NCBI RefSeq assembly: GCF_014333525.1
Contig: NZ_JACSCX010000008.1
Coordinates: 1-64,000 of the forward strand
DNA length: 64,000 nucleotides
Reading direction: 5' to 3'
Origin: Hymenobacter puniceus
Lineage (GTDB): Bacteria; Bacteroidota; Bacteroidia; Cytophagales; Hymenobacteraceae
Made by a program: the position numbers and the translations under genes
The notes under the pieces: model-generated
The model's input: the letters and a program-made list of their open reading frames with translations, nothing else
The model's database searches: none
What the model was told of the DNA's origin: nothing
Part shown: piece by piece, positions 50,882-60,915 of the stretch
How positions within the stretch are numbered: the first letter of the stretch is position 1
Layout: each line of letters opens with the position of its first letter

Positions 50882-51298
50882 ATGAGGGCAACACACGCCG
50901 TTTGGGGGCAGATGCGCCCCCGGCGAGTCTTTCTCTTGGACAGCCTGGGAGCCTTGCTCTCGGCCATCGCGTTGGGCTTTATCTTGCCGGTATTCGAGCG
51001 CAGCGTGGGCTTGCCGGTGCAGACACTTCATTTACTCGCTTTGCTGGCGGCCGTGTTTGCGTCCTATTCGCTGGGGTGCTTCTGGAGTAAGCCCGCCAAC
51101 TGGCGACCTTTTTTGCAAGCCATTGCGCTGGCGAACCTGCTGTACGGTGTCATGACTGTGGCTTTGCTCCTGTTCCATTACCAGAAGGTAAAGGCCTTGG
51201 GCTGGCTGTATTTCGGGCTGGAGCTAACCGTGATTGTGCTGCTCTCCCGATGGGAACTGCAAACGGCGGCTCGCCCGAATTGCCAAGACGACCAATAA
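50882..51298 (+). CDS. Hypothetical membrane protein
   Basis: 138 residues with four predicted helices (about 17-37, 46-65, 78-97, 104-122) and short loops. No family recognised. It starts about 110 bp outside the outer transposon end, and a strong terminator follows at 51482. Confidence 0.5.
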   Translation: MRATHAVWGQMRPRRVFLLDSLGALLSAIALGFILPVFERSVGLPVQTLHLLALLAAVFASYSLGCFWSKPANWRPFLQAIALANLLYGVMTVALLLFHYQKVKALGWLYFGLELTVIVLLSRWELQTAARPNCQDDQ

Positions 51299-51481
51299 AA
51301 CCGGGTAACGGGAAGCAGGAAGGACGCGCTTGACGGTGGGTGAACGTTTTCGGCTACGCGAGAGGCTACAGTGGGCAATGGTTGGCGTGTCGACAGTTCG
51401 GCTTTACCCACGCCTCTTGCTGAACGTGGGCGGCGCTCGGCATGCGGTTGAAGCGTCGATTTCAGGATACCTACACTTGCG

Positions 51482-51534
51482 AAACGAGCTGGGGAGGCCA
51501 CCGAATCCGTTACGGTAACCTCCCTAGCTCGTTT
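51482..51534. terminator. Bidirectional hairpin between the membrane protein gene and susD
   Basis: AAACGAGCTGGGGAGG pairs with CCTCCCTAGCTCGTTT with one G-U pair, and the loop has an inner ACCG/CGGT stem. It lies between convergent genes. Confidence 0.75.
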
Positions 51535-51550
51535 GCAATTCAGTCCCGTC

Positions 51551-52990
51551 CTAATACCCCGGATTCTGAACCAGCTTGCTATTGAGCAGGATTTCGACCT
51601 GCGGAATGGGAAACAGCACCTTATTGGCATCCGGCGCCAGGTTGGCATTGGCGGCGTCGAGGGTAGTGTACTTGGCTTTGAAGGCCTGCATGGTGCTGAT
51701 GGCTTTGTTCCAACGGATAAGGTCGTGCCAGCGGTGGCCTTCGAAACACAGTTCCACCCGGCGCTCCTGCTCGATGGCCAGTTGCGTGTCGGCAGTGTTG
51801 AGCGTCAGGGGCTTGGCGGCCAGGCCGGCGCGGGTGCGCACGCGGTTGATTTGCGGGATGGCTAGGGCGGTTTTGCCGTTGTTGTTCAGCGCCTCGGCGT
51901 ACATCAGCAGCACGTCGGCGAAGCGGATGATGGGCCAGTCGTTGTCGCCCTCGTTCGGGGCCAGCACGTTGTACACGAACTTCTTGGCGTAGTAGTCGGT
52001 GGCGTTGCCGGTGCCGAAGGCGATGAGGAAAGCGGCTTTGCGCTGGTCGCCGGCCTCGAAGGCGTCGTTGAGGTCCTTGGTACCGAGGTTGGTGCTGGCA
52101 CCGGCCACGGTGGTCACGTTGGCATTCACTGGGGCGAAGTTGTAGGCAAAGTTGTTGCCCTCGCCGTTGCCGGAGCTGAAGTACTGGCAGGCGAAGACGA
52201 TTTCGGCATTATTATCCTTGCCCACGCCAAACACGTTGTTCACGTCGGGCAGCAGCTGGTACTGCGTGAGGGCCACCACTTCGGCGAGCTTAGCTTCGGC
52301 TAAAGCCCATTTTTTCTGCTGCAAATACACCTTGCCCAGCAGGGCCTTAGCGGCGCCGCTGGTGGCGCGGCCCACGTTGGCGGGGGGGTAGGAAGCGGGG
52401 AGGGCGGCTTCCGCCTCAGTCAAATCCTTTTCAATTTGGGCGTACACCTCGGCGGCGGGCGTGCGCACCAGGGCCAACGCTTCGGCCTGGCTCTTGATTT
52501 CGGTGAGCACCAGCGGTACGTCGCCGAAGAAGCGCACCATATTGAAGTACATCAAAGCGCGCAGAAACTTGGCCTGGCCCTCAATTTGGGGGCGGGTGGC
52601 GGGGTTGGCATACGGCACCTTGTCGGCATGGAACAGCGTCACGTTGGCCCCGGCGATGACGGTGTAGTGCTGGTTCCAGGCCCCGGCGATGTTGCCGTTG
52701 TTCACCAGCCAGTTCAGCTTGTCGAACTGCCCAAAGCCCACCTCGCTGGAGTTGATGGTGCGGGTGTTGTCGGAGGGCAGCTCGGTGAACTGGAAGTAGC
52801 CGTTGTACACGGCCCGCATCGAGCCGTAAGTACCCGTGAGCGCGCCCTGAATGTCGGCCTCGGTCTTATAAAAGCCGCTCACGGGAATAATATCCTGGGG
52901 CGTGAGCTCCACAAAATCTTTGCAGCCGTAGCTGCTCACCGTGAGGCCGGACAACAGCAAAGCACGGAGGATGAGCGTAGTTGGTTTCAT
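51551..52990 (-). CDS. susD: SusD/RagB-family nutrient-binding lipoprotein
   Basis: 479 residues from ATG 52990. Lipobox SSYGC, then the SusD fold with TPR helices: TPQDIIPVSGFYKTEADIQG, the LRALMYFNMVRFFGDVPLVL signature, and a C-terminal RVELCFEGHRWHDLIRW. SusD caps the SusC porin and binds the oligosaccharide at the cell surface. It follows susC by 20 bp on the same strand. The ligand is probably a uronate oligosaccharide, given the enzymes around. Confidence 0.9.
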   Translation of the reverse strand: MKPTTLILRALLLSGLTVSSYGCKDFVELTPQDIIPVSGFYKTEADIQGALTGTYGSMRAVYNGYFQFTELPSDNTRTINSSEVGFGQFDKLNWLVNNGNIAGAWNQHYTVIAGANVTLFHADKVPYANPATRPQIEGQAKFLRALMYFNMVRFFGDVPLVLTEIKSQAEALALVRTPAAEVYAQIEKDLTEAEAALPASYPPANVGRATSGAAKALLGKVYLQQKKWALAEAKLAEVVALTQYQLLPDVNNVFGVGKDNNAEIVFACQYFSSGNGEGNNFAYNFAPVNANVTTVAGASTNLGTKDLNDAFEAGDQRKAAFLIAFGTGNATDYYAKKFVYNVLAPNEGDNDWPIIRFADVLLMYAEALNNNGKTALAIPQINRVRTRAGLAAKPLTLNTADTQLAIEQERRVELCFEGHRWHDLIRWNKAISTMQAFKAKYTTLDAANANLAPDANKVLFPIPQVEILLNSKLVQNPGY

Positions 52991-53010
52991 GATATTCAAA
53001 AGTCAACAGA

Positions 53011-56000
53011 TTAAAAACCAACCGTGAGGCCACCCGTGAACACCCGGATACCGGGGTAGCTGCTTTGGTCGAGGCCGGGCGTGATGAGCGAGCCGCCGTT
53101 GATGCTTGTTTCGGGGTCGTAGCCGGGGTAGCGGGTGAAGGTGAACAGGTTCTGGCCGGTCAGGTACAGGCGCAGGGTCTGCAGCTTCACGCGTTTGAGC
53201 AGCGGGGCCGGCAGGGTGTAGCCGAAGGTCAGGTTGCGCACCCGTAGAAACGAGCCGTCGTACACCTGCCGGTCCGTCAGCTGGTTGCCGGGGTTGAAGC
53301 CGCCGGCCGAGATGCGGGGCCAGGTCGTTTCCACGTCGGGAGCGTCGGGGCTCCAGGTGTTTTTGTAGAAGTCGCGGGTAATGTTGGTGCCGTTGGCGGC
53401 CAGCGTATAAAACTGGCGGATGTTGCCCATAATCACGTCGCGGCCCTGCACGCCCTGCAGGCTCAGGCTCAAATCAAACGCCTTGTAGGTGAAGGTTTGA
53501 TTCAAACCGTACAGGAAATCGGGCACGCCCTGGCCGATTTTGGTCCGGTCGCCCTCGTCAATCTTGCCGTCGCCGTTCTGGTCCTTGATAATCCAGTTGC
53601 CGATGCGGTCGCTCTTGTTGCCCGTCTGGGCGTTGGTGTCGAGGTCGGCCTGGTTCTTAAACACGCCTTGCACTTCGAAGCCGTACATGTCGCCCAGCGG
53701 CTCACCCACTATCAGCTGGTACGAGTTGTTCCAGCCAAACACCGACGCCTGGGCCGGCAGCGAGGTCACCCCACCCAAATCGAGCACCTTGGTGCGGTTG
53801 CCCGAGATGTTGCCGTTCACGTTCCAGCGCACCGGCCCCAGGTTGACCGTGGTGCCCAGGGCCAGCTCCAGGCCGCGGTTGCGCAGCCCGCCGATGTTGG
53901 TGCGGTAGGAAGTGGCAAAGCCGAACGCGCCGGGCAGGCTCTGGTTCAGCAGCATGCCGGTGGTTTCGCGGTTGTAATAGTCCAGCACCAGGGTGATTTT
54001 GTCGCCAAAAAATCCGGCGTCGATGCCCAAATCGGTCTGCTGGTTTTTCTCCCAGGTCAGGTCGGGGTTGCCCAGGCCGCGCTGGCTGTAGCCGTACACC
54101 CGCGCCCCGCCGAAGCTGTAGTTGCTGTTGCCCTCGCTGTTTAAGTAATTAAAGGAGCCGATGTTGGCATTGCCGGTCTGGCCGATGCTGGCGCGGAACT
54201 TCAGCTCGTTCATTACCGGCTTGATGCCCTGCCAGAAGTCTTCCTCACTCACCCGCCAGCCTAGCGAAGCCGACGGGAACACGGCGTAGCGGTTGTTCGG
54301 CCCAAAGCGCGACGAGGCATCGGTGCGCAGCGCCGCCGACAGCAGATACTTCTTGCGGAAATCGTAGGTCAAGCGTCCGCCGTAGCTCAGAAAGGCGTTT
54401 TGGTCGTAGCTCAGTTCGCCAATGCGGTCAGGCGAGGCCAGCGGGTTTTCGAGCAGGTCGGTGGAAATAGTGCCCGGCCGGGCCGTGGTGGCCGTGTTGC
54501 GGGCCTGAAATTTCTGCAACGAAAACAGCCCCAGCAGCCCAAAATTGTGGTCGCCCACCTGCTTGGTGTAGGTGGCCGTGTTTTCCCACAGAAAGTCAAC
54601 CGCCTGGTTCGAGCTTTCGCGGGCAAACACCGAGGCCAGCACCGGAGTGGAAAGGTTGGCGCCGCGGGCCGCTTCCGAGGCCAGGGTGGCCGGAATGTAG
54701 GCCGATTGGTTGTCGGTGGTGAGCGTGCCGCCGCCAGCCGTTTTCAGCCGCAGCCCTGGCAGCGGCGAATATTCCAGGAATGTGTTGGCAAACACCCGGT
54801 AGCTGGTGAAAGTGTTCTGGTTCAGGTCCACCGTTTGGCGGGGGTTGAAGACGTTGGCCGTGTAGAACGCGGTGTTGTTAGCGCCGATGACCTGGTTGAC
54901 CGGCGTGCCATAGTCGCCGTTGGCGATGAACACGGGCAGCGCGGGCGACTGCAGCAGGGCCAGCGACGTGGCATTGGGCACGGCCCGGGTGCCATTGTTG
55001 GCCGGCCCGCCCGATTGGTTGTAGGCCCCGTTGGCCGCCTGCCGGTCCTGAATGCCCAACGACGGCGCCACCGACACCCCGATTTTCAGCTTAGAGGTGA
55101 GGTTGGCGTCCAGGTTGAAGCGCAGGTTAAATCGGTCGAAGGACGAGCCCAGCAGGACACCATCCTGCTTAAAATACGCCCCGGAAACATTGAATCGAGC
55201 TTTTTCCGTGCCGCCCGAGGCCGACAGCTGCACGCTGCGAATCACGGCATCGCGGTAAATCTCGTCCTGCCAGTCGGTATCGGGCAGACTGCCGGGGTCG
55301 TTCAGGAACACGGGCGGCAGCGGGTTCGCCCCCGTGCCAAACCCGCCCGTGACGGGGTTGAAGTTTTGCTGCCGCACCCGGTCTTTTTGCCAGTCGATGT
55401 ATTCGTCGCGGCCCAGCACGTCCAGCTTTTTGGCGATGCGCTGAATGCCCGTGTAGCTCGACAGGGTGAACCGCGTCTGGCCCGATTTGCCGCGCTTGGT
55501 GGTCACAATCACTACGCCGTTGGCCGCCCGCGAGCCGTAGATGGCCGTAGAAGCCGCATCCTTCAGCACCGAAATGGCCTCGATGTCGTTGGGATTGATG
55601 AGGTTGAACTGCGCCGCATCCTGTAATGGGTAGCCGTCCACCACGTACAGCGGGTCGGAGGAAGTGCCCAGCGAGGTGCCGCCCCGGATAACAATGGTTG
55701 GCGGCGCGCCCGGCGCCCCGCCCTGGTCCGACTGCACGGCCACGCCCGGCGCCAGCGCCGCCAAGGCTTCGCCCGGGGTAGCCACGGTTTGCCGGCCAAT
55801 GGCCTCGCCGTCAATCTGCGTCACGGCCGAAGTCAACGTTTTCTGCGACTGTTCGCCGTAGGCAATCACCACCACTTCGTTGAGCCTCTGCGCATCCTCA
55901 CGCAGCGTCACGCTGATGTCGGTGCGGCCATCCACAGCCACTTCCTGCGCCGCAAAACCGATGTAACTAATGCTCAACATCGGGTTGGCCACCGTGGCCG

Positions 56001-56259
56001 GGATACTCAGCGCAAACGTACCGTCGGGGCTGGTGGAGGTCCCGATGGTGGTGCCCTTCACTACTACGGTCACGCCGGGAAGGGCACTGCCTTTGTCATC
56101 CACGACGCGGCCTTTCACGGTGATGTCGGCCTGCACGGTGGCCGAGGTTAGGCTGGCGGCCGGGGCCGGACTAGCTGCCAACGCTACGCCCGACACGGGC
56201 ACCAGCAACAGCGCAGCAGCCGCCCCGTGCAAGCGAGCAGACGGTAAAAAATGAATCAT
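53011..56259 (-). CDS. susC: SusC/RagA-family TonB-dependent outer-membrane transporter
   Basis: 1082 residues from ATG 56259. Signal peptide, carboxypeptidase-D-like domain (ITVKGRVVDDKGSALPGVTV), TonB box region, plug with SDPLYVVDGYPL and IEAISVLKDAASTAIYGSRA, then a 22-strand barrel with C-terminal VFTGGLTVGF. It imports polysaccharide fragments with TonB energy. First gene of the susCD operon. Regulation by the HTCS at 39256 is plausible, though two transposons now lie between. Confidence 0.95.
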   Translation of the reverse strand: MIHFLPSARLHGAAAALLLVPVSGVALAASPAPAASLTSATVQADITVKGRVVDDKGSALPGVTVVVKGTTIGTSTSPDGTFALSIPATVANPMLSISYIGFAAQEVAVDGRTDISVTLREDAQRLNEVVVIAYGEQSQKTLTSAVTQIDGEAIGRQTVATPGEALAALAPGVAVQSDQGGAPGAPPTIVIRGGTSLGTSSDPLYVVDGYPLQDAAQFNLINPNDIEAISVLKDAASTAIYGSRAANGVVIVTTKRGKSGQTRFTLSSYTGIQRIAKKLDVLGRDEYIDWQKDRVRQQNFNPVTGGFGTGANPLPPVFLNDPGSLPDTDWQDEIYRDAVIRSVQLSASGGTEKARFNVSGAYFKQDGVLLGSSFDRFNLRFNLDANLTSKLKIGVSVAPSLGIQDRQAANGAYNQSGGPANNGTRAVPNATSLALLQSPALPVFIANGDYGTPVNQVIGANNTAFYTANVFNPRQTVDLNQNTFTSYRVFANTFLEYSPLPGLRLKTAGGGTLTTDNQSAYIPATLASEAARGANLSTPVLASVFARESSNQAVDFLWENTATYTKQVGDHNFGLLGLFSLQKFQARNTATTARPGTISTDLLENPLASPDRIGELSYDQNAFLSYGGRLTYDFRKKYLLSAALRTDASSRFGPNNRYAVFPSASLGWRVSEEDFWQGIKPVMNELKFRASIGQTGNANIGSFNYLNSEGNSNYSFGGARVYGYSQRGLGNPDLTWEKNQQTDLGIDAGFFGDKITLVLDYYNRETTGMLLNQSLPGAFGFATSYRTNIGGLRNRGLELALGTTVNLGPVRWNVNGNISGNRTKVLDLGGVTSLPAQASVFGWNNSYQLIVGEPLGDMYGFEVQGVFKNQADLDTNAQTGNKSDRIGNWIIKDQNGDGKIDEGDRTKIGQGVPDFLYGLNQTFTYKAFDLSLSLQGVQGRDVIMGNIRQFYTLAANGTNITRDFYKNTWSPDAPDVETTWPRISAGGFNPGNQLTDRQVYDGSFLRVRNLTFGYTLPAPLLKRVKLQTLRLYLTGQNLFTFTRYPGYDPETSINGGSLITPGLDQSSYPGIRVFTGGLTVGF

Positions 56260-57202
56260 AGAGAAATGAGAATGGGTGGGATTGCAAAAAAAGACTACAG
56301 GAAGCGCCACTAGCTCGATCACAAAAACCAAGGTTCCCCAGACTGCTTCAAACGGCAAAAGCAGCTCTTGCAGAAGCTTGCCTTTGCCGTTTTCATAGCG
56401 TGCCTGATAAGGAGTTAGCGTGCCAAAGGTCTATGTCGAAACGGCCATTCTCTTTCTCATTTTTGACAGGGATTGTTCACATTGATATTATTTGTTAATT
56501 CACTGAATAACAATGTTATGATTATTGATAATTTGTAATCTTGAGAGGCTGATTTTCATTTTTAGCACGCATCTGTCGCAATACTTCTAGTGGTTACGCT
56601 TACCCGTCGCAAAGCGTATTCACTATCCAGGTGTAAAGTGGAGTTAGCAGAAAGCGGCGCGACGCTGCAACGAGATACCCCGAAATCGGCAGAAATGCAC
56701 CACACAGAAAGGCCCGAAGCAACACTGCTTCGGGGTCTTTCAGGTACTTGAAATAACATTAGTCTACTCCCTGACACCCTTCCGGCGCACCTGCCCAGTG
56801 GGCGTGGTTGCGGTGGGGGTACGGATGCGTTTGGTCAGTCCTGGCAGTCCCAGTTGGCCGCTGCGGTTTAGGGCTCGCCGCAGGCAGAGCAGGTTGTTTC
56901 TGCTGGTCAAGGCTGCGTCGATTGCTCTGGCATCAAGACCGTGGTTCAGAACACCGGCCTGAGATTGGGAAGCTCACTCTTGCTTTCACTAGGGCTTGGC
57001 GTGCCGGAACTGCTGGCCTGGGTAGTGCGGAAGTGTGGCTCGGATTTGCTTTGGGTGTAAGTCAGCCGGTCGATAAGCGTGCCAGTGACGTTGCACCAAA
57101 ACAGGCAGGTGAAGTTGGCCGTGGAGCGGCCGGTGATGGCGTAACTGACAACGTCGGTGAAAGGTAAAAATCATCGACACCTCTATCGAAATCCTAACTA
57201 CT
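56260..57202. other. Intergenic region upstream of susC
   Basis: About 940 bp. A strong hairpin at 56713-56740 (CCCGAAGCA-ACAC-TGCTTCGGG followed by GTCTTTC) looks like a terminator. On the minus strand between about 56,990 and 57,150 a frame reads SYAITGRSTANFTCLFWCN and then LIDRLTYTQS; it is protein-like but without recognised family or clear start, so possibly a gene remnant. Confidence 0.4.
56713..56740 (+). terminator. Hairpin terminator upstream of susC
   Basis: Perfect 9-bp stem CCCGAAGCA/TGCTTCGGG with an ACAC loop and a T-containing tail. No gene ends directly before it on the plus strand, so its purpose is unclear. Confidence 0.6.
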
Positions 57203-58840
57203 TCATTTACGTGACTTTAGTCTTCTTTCTAGTTGGTCTAAATAAAGGGATTTTGGTAGCAAATATTCTCCTTTCCCTATGCCTTCCTTAAAATCTTCAG
57301 GGGACGAATCGTATTCATACTGTTTTATCTTACCAGCAGTTGGCGAGGTTTTAACATCACTGGCTGGACCGCTGGTCCCAATGATGTATCCCCACCCAAA
57401 CTGCTCTGAATTGATTACATAAGGAGATTTTGCTGGATAGGCTTCACCTATCGTATTCCAATAAACACTTTGGGTGGTTGGGTAGCCATGCATATCCGGC
57501 AGTGTACCCCAAGGCCTGAATTTGGCTTCTAAAAAATCTTTGTTTAGCGTAGTGTTATCAAATAGATTAGACATGCTCAGGTGCATGTGAAAATCACTGG
57601 CAAGCGTTGAATTCTCTCCCCTGCATCGCAGAATGACATTGCCATTGCTTCTCATAGATTTAAAATCGTAATTGTGGCGGGCATAGGCTGCAAAAGAATC
57701 TTTAATAAGGCAGTCATTAGAGGCCAAAATGTACATATAACCATTTCCGCCCTCTCCAAAGTATTGGGTTTTCTGAAAAGAGCAAGCATTAACCGTTACA
57801 AATCTAGAATTCTGCAATAGAATTCCACTGGAAACCAAGTGAATATCGCCTTCATTCTCTTCTGGCTTGTAAGTGCTTACATTCCTAATCCAGCAATTAA
57901 TAGCACCGTTTATCATGATTAGATTAGAGCTGTGTACTTCGTAGGCAGCTGTGCCACTAACATTAAAATCCAACATCCCCAAACCTGGTAATATCGATTG
58001 CCTGTTTGCAATCGAAAAATTTTCAATTCCAACTTCGCTTAAGGCAGGTTTTACTTTATAAACTCTCGCATTGTCCCTTTTTTTAAGAAAATACCTGGTA
58101 GGCGCATCAACCAATAGGGTGTTTGCTTTTTTATCTACCGCAATGATGTATCGGTAAAATATGGTTCCGACAAGCGAGGTTTCCCACAGACTATCCATGT
58201 CATGCTCTGTGATAAACCCCTTGGTAACATCGGTTCTCAACACTATCCAATCGCCCACCTTAAAATCCTGGACAGATGAAACCGGGATAGTTTGAGTAGG
58301 AAGCAGCAAGTCTTCCGTTATGCTAACGGCTTTGCTGTCGGGGCTAAGCCAATTTCCACCAGCGGACGGTTTAGCTTCTATGATGGAGGTATTTCTGACG
58401 TTGGAATTGTCGTTGAATAGGAAGGTTTTGCCCGTGCCTGCGCCCCTGAGCACCACGTTGCTGTAACTTATTCTTAGCGAATTGGCCTTGGTAGCGGAAA
58501 CATCAATCCTGTATTTTCCTGCTGGCAAATACACCACGCCGCCGCCACGTTGGCCTACATCGTTCAATGCTTTTTGAATAGAGGCTGTTGCATCCTCTTT
58601 CCCGGTATTATCTGCTGCATGGGGGGCTTTCGTGACGTCTACTATGTTCTTCTGTATATCGGGAATCGCCTGCTCCCCACGATGGTATCCGGCATAGGAA
58701 AAATCGTGCAGGAATCTGCCTTCGCTATCCTGCATTCCAGGCTTCCAGTTTTGAGGATATAAGCTGCTTCTCCACTCCTGGGAGAATACCGGGCAAGCAG
58801 CAAATAGGAAGACGGCCAGGAGGATGTAATTCTTGTTCAT
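57203..58840 (-). CDS. Secreted right-handed beta-helix protein (pectate-lyase superfamily)
   Basis: 545 residues with a signal peptide (LLAVFLFAACPVFSQ). The Pectate_lyase_3-type start is ATASIQKALNDVGQRGGGVV followed by YLPAGKYRIDVSA, then repeated beta-helix rungs to about residue 450, including NCWIRNVSTYKPEENEG and GNGYMYILASNDCLIKDSFA. No classical lyase calcium site is obvious. It may be a polysaccharide lyase or hydrolase acting on a uronate polymer in this locus. GC content is lower than in susC, so this part of the locus may have a different origin. Confidence 0.7.
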   Translation of the reverse strand: MNKNYILLAVFLFAACPVFSQEWRSSLYPQNWKPGMQDSEGRFLHDFSYAGYHRGEQAIPDIQKNIVDVTKAPHAADNTGKEDATASIQKALNDVGQRGGGVVYLPAGKYRIDVSATKANSLRISYSNVVLRGAGTGKTFLFNDNSNVRNTSIIEAKPSAGGNWLSPDSKAVSITEDLLLPTQTIPVSSVQDFKVGDWIVLRTDVTKGFITEHDMDSLWETSLVGTIFYRYIIAVDKKANTLLVDAPTRYFLKKRDNARVYKVKPALSEVGIENFSIANRQSILPGLGMLDFNVSGTAAYEVHSSNLIMINGAINCWIRNVSTYKPEENEGDIHLVSSGILLQNSRFVTVNACSFQKTQYFGEGGNGYMYILASNDCLIKDSFAAYARHNYDFKSMRSNGNVILRCRGENSTLASDFHMHLSMSNLFDNTTLNKDFLEAKFRPWGTLPDMHGYPTTQSVYWNTIGEAYPAKSPYVINSEQFGWGYIIGTSGPASDVKTSPTAGKIKQYEYDSSPEDFKEGIGKGEYLLPKSLYLDQLERRLKSRK

Positions 58841-58861
58841 GAATTCTGATGGCTTAGGAGC

Positions 58862-59962
58862 TTACTTCATTTTTAGCACTTCGCTGCCGGCAAGCAGAAA
58901 TGCACCCGTGCCATAGTTTTGCCAGCTTTCCGCAGTCGCCGGGCGAGGGTCGAAGCCTATGTTTTGGACATAGCCAACCATGCCGTCAGGTTTCTGCATT
59001 TTCAGCAATGCGGGCCAGGCTTTCGCTACCACAGGCTTGAAATCGGAAGGATTCAGCAAGCCATTGTTGATTCCCCAGGCAATGCCATACGTGAAGAAGC
59101 CACTGCCGCTGGTTTCCGTGTGGTCGTATGATTCGGGGGAGAGTAGGCTGGTAGTCCACATGCCGTCAGGTTGCTGCAGGCCTTTTACTTTGACAGCCAT
59201 CTCTTTAAAAAGCTGTTCGAAAAAAGGGCGCTGAGCGTAGTCTTTCGGCAGGTCTTGCAGGATTAAGGCCAGGCCGCCCAAAACCCAGCCATTTCCTCGG
59301 GACCAAAATATCTTTTTGCCGTTCTTTTCTTTCTTATCAGTGCTTGCGCCCGTCCATAAAAACCGGTCGTCTCTGGCAAAAAGATGTTCTTCCTTATCAT
59401 AGAGCAAGTCGTAGGTTTCCTTGTAATGCTTGTACATGTCGTCCAGCAGAACGGGATTATTGTTCCTTTCAGCAAGTACCGTGAAAACCGGCGGAGCCAT
59501 AAAAAGCGCGTCGCACCACCACCATAGCGGCTTATTGCGCGGTTGTTCCTGCTGATAAGCCAAATGCTTTTTGATGAAGTCTTCGGTTGGTACCAAGTTC
59601 GCGTCTTTGTCGCCGATGGCTGCCAGATACAGGTAAGCGTAACTGATGGCTACATCGTCTGCGCTATTTATGCGGATATACGTTTGCCACTCGTTCTTCT
59701 TCGCCATTCCCTGCAGCGCCTTTAAAAACGCAGCGTCGCCGGTGGCCTCGTGAGCTTTAGCGACTCCAGTGTAGTAGGCGCCGTTGGTCCAGTCCTTGGT
59801 CGACTTTTCGACGATTGGATGGGCCTCCTGCCACGCCAACGCACTGAGCATTGCCTTTTTCGTGCGTGAAGCAGTTACGCTTCCGCTTGCATTTTTAGCC
59901 GTAGTACAGGCTTGCGTGAAAAAGAGAACAGCGGATAAGTAACCAATTAAAAGAAAGCGCAT
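58862..59962 (-). CDS. GH105 unsaturated uronyl hydrolase (lipoprotein)
   Basis: 366 residues, lipobox TQAC (Cys19). GH105/GH88-type barrel: KDWTNGAYYTGVAKAHEATG, RNKPLWWWCDALFMAPPVF (catalytic Asp), FWSRGNGWVLGGLALIL, and TSGSGFFTYGIAWGINNGLL. It removes unsaturated uronic acids from lyase products, for example rhamnogalacturonan- or glucuronan-derived. It is in line with its neighbours on the minus strand, 21 bp from the beta-helix gene. Confidence 0.85.
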   Translation of the reverse strand: MRFLLIGYLSAVLFFTQACTTAKNASGSVTASRTKKAMLSALAWQEAHPIVEKSTKDWTNGAYYTGVAKAHEATGDAAFLKALQGMAKKNEWQTYIRINSADDVAISYAYLYLAAIGDKDANLVPTEDFIKKHLAYQQEQPRNKPLWWWCDALFMAPPVFTVLAERNNNPVLLDDMYKHYKETYDLLYDKEEHLFARDDRFLWTGASTDKKEKNGKKIFWSRGNGWVLGGLALILQDLPKDYAQRPFFEQLFKEMAVKVKGLQQPDGMWTTSLLSPESYDHTETSGSGFFTYGIAWGINNGLLNPSDFKPVVAKAWPALLKMQKPDGMVGYVQNIGFDPRPATAESWQNYGTGAFLLAGSEVLKMK

Positions 59963-60014
59963 TATGATTAGATTTGGCTTGGGTGGGCAAGGGTAATTAT
60001 TGGCAATCTGCCAG

Positions 60015-60842
60015 TTATTGCAGTTTTCCCGCAGCGTTTTCCAACACTACTTTGGAGAGGATGGCGGTGTCTACTTTATCCGGAATGTGTGAGCAGAAGC
60101 CAATGCCAACGTAAAAAGGCTCTTTGAAGGCGAGTTTAATCGGGTCGCCCAGCTGGTGCATGGGTTCTCCATTTAGACTGATGAACATTGCATAGCTTTC
60201 GCCCCGCTTTTCTATGCCGATGCGCATGGCGCTTTTTTCCGGAACCTTCATTTGCAGAACCATCTTGTTCTTTTCGGGCCGCCAGGCTAAGTGCATCAGG
60301 CCCGCGCCGTGACGGGCTACCATGGCTTCTTCGGAATCATCGTCAAGGCTTTGCCGGATAATCACCACCGCTTTTCTGTCAAAAAAGCCTGTCTCATTTG
60401 GAAACTTGACATCGGCCGCCAGGGATATATCACCAGACATTTTCTTCCACAGGAAGCGGAATTCATCTCTGGTATACCAAATATTATAACCGGCGGAATT
60501 GATGGTGTATTCTTTCGTAGTCGGTTCGAAACTTGATGTTCCGGGCACCAGTGATGCTCCCACATCGCTCTGGCCATCAAAAATGCCAATACGCTTGCTT
60601 GACGTTTTGGTGGCTCGGTGAAAATCCGCTGGCGGCGGGACCTGCTTATGGGTTGCTGAGCCGGGCAATGCCCAGTCTGGCACAACCGGTTTCGTTGCTG
60701 CCGTTTGTGAATCATTGACCTTGCACGAACCAACACAGCACGTAGCCATCAACGCTGCAATGGCTATTGCCGGGTTTCTACCAGCACACAGATGCAAAGA
60801 AGCGTTGCGCGCTCCTCTCAGCATTTTTAATAGGTTTTTCAT
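60015..60842 (-). CDS. Concanavalin-like lipoprotein of the polysaccharide locus
   Basis: 275 residues. A long basic N-terminus precedes a hydrophobic stretch and Cys40 (VGSC), so a lipoprotein start further in is possible. The body is beta-rich: GIFDGQSDVGASLVPGTSSF, EYTINSAGYNIWYTRDEFRF and SGDISLAADVKFP are typical of DUF1349/LamG-type proteins that NCBI sometimes names TolR-like. It probably binds or modifies sugar polymer at the surface. The function is not known. Confidence 0.6.
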   Translation of the reverse strand: MKNLLKMLRGARNASLHLCAGRNPAIAIAALMATCCVGSCKVNDSQTAATKPVVPDWALPGSATHKQVPPPADFHRATKTSSKRIGIFDGQSDVGASLVPGTSSFEPTTKEYTINSAGYNIWYTRDEFRFLWKKMSGDISLAADVKFPNETGFFDRKAVVIIRQSLDDDSEEAMVARHGAGLMHLAWRPEKNKMVLQMKVPEKSAMRIGIEKRGESYAMFISLNGEPMHQLGDPIKLAFKEPFYVGIGFCSHIPDKVDTAILSKVVLENAAGKLQ

Positions 60843-60915
60843 GCTTTGCCGATGTTCATGTGCTGCCTTTATTAAGCGATTAATGTCTTGATTTGAATCA
60901 TATCGTTTGAAAATA

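Noticed and set aside
54400..55626. 408-codon open frame on the plus strand.
   Set aside because: It lies antisense to susC, whose reading frame has clear TonB-dependent transporter motifs; the translation is low-complexity Gly/Arg/Val.
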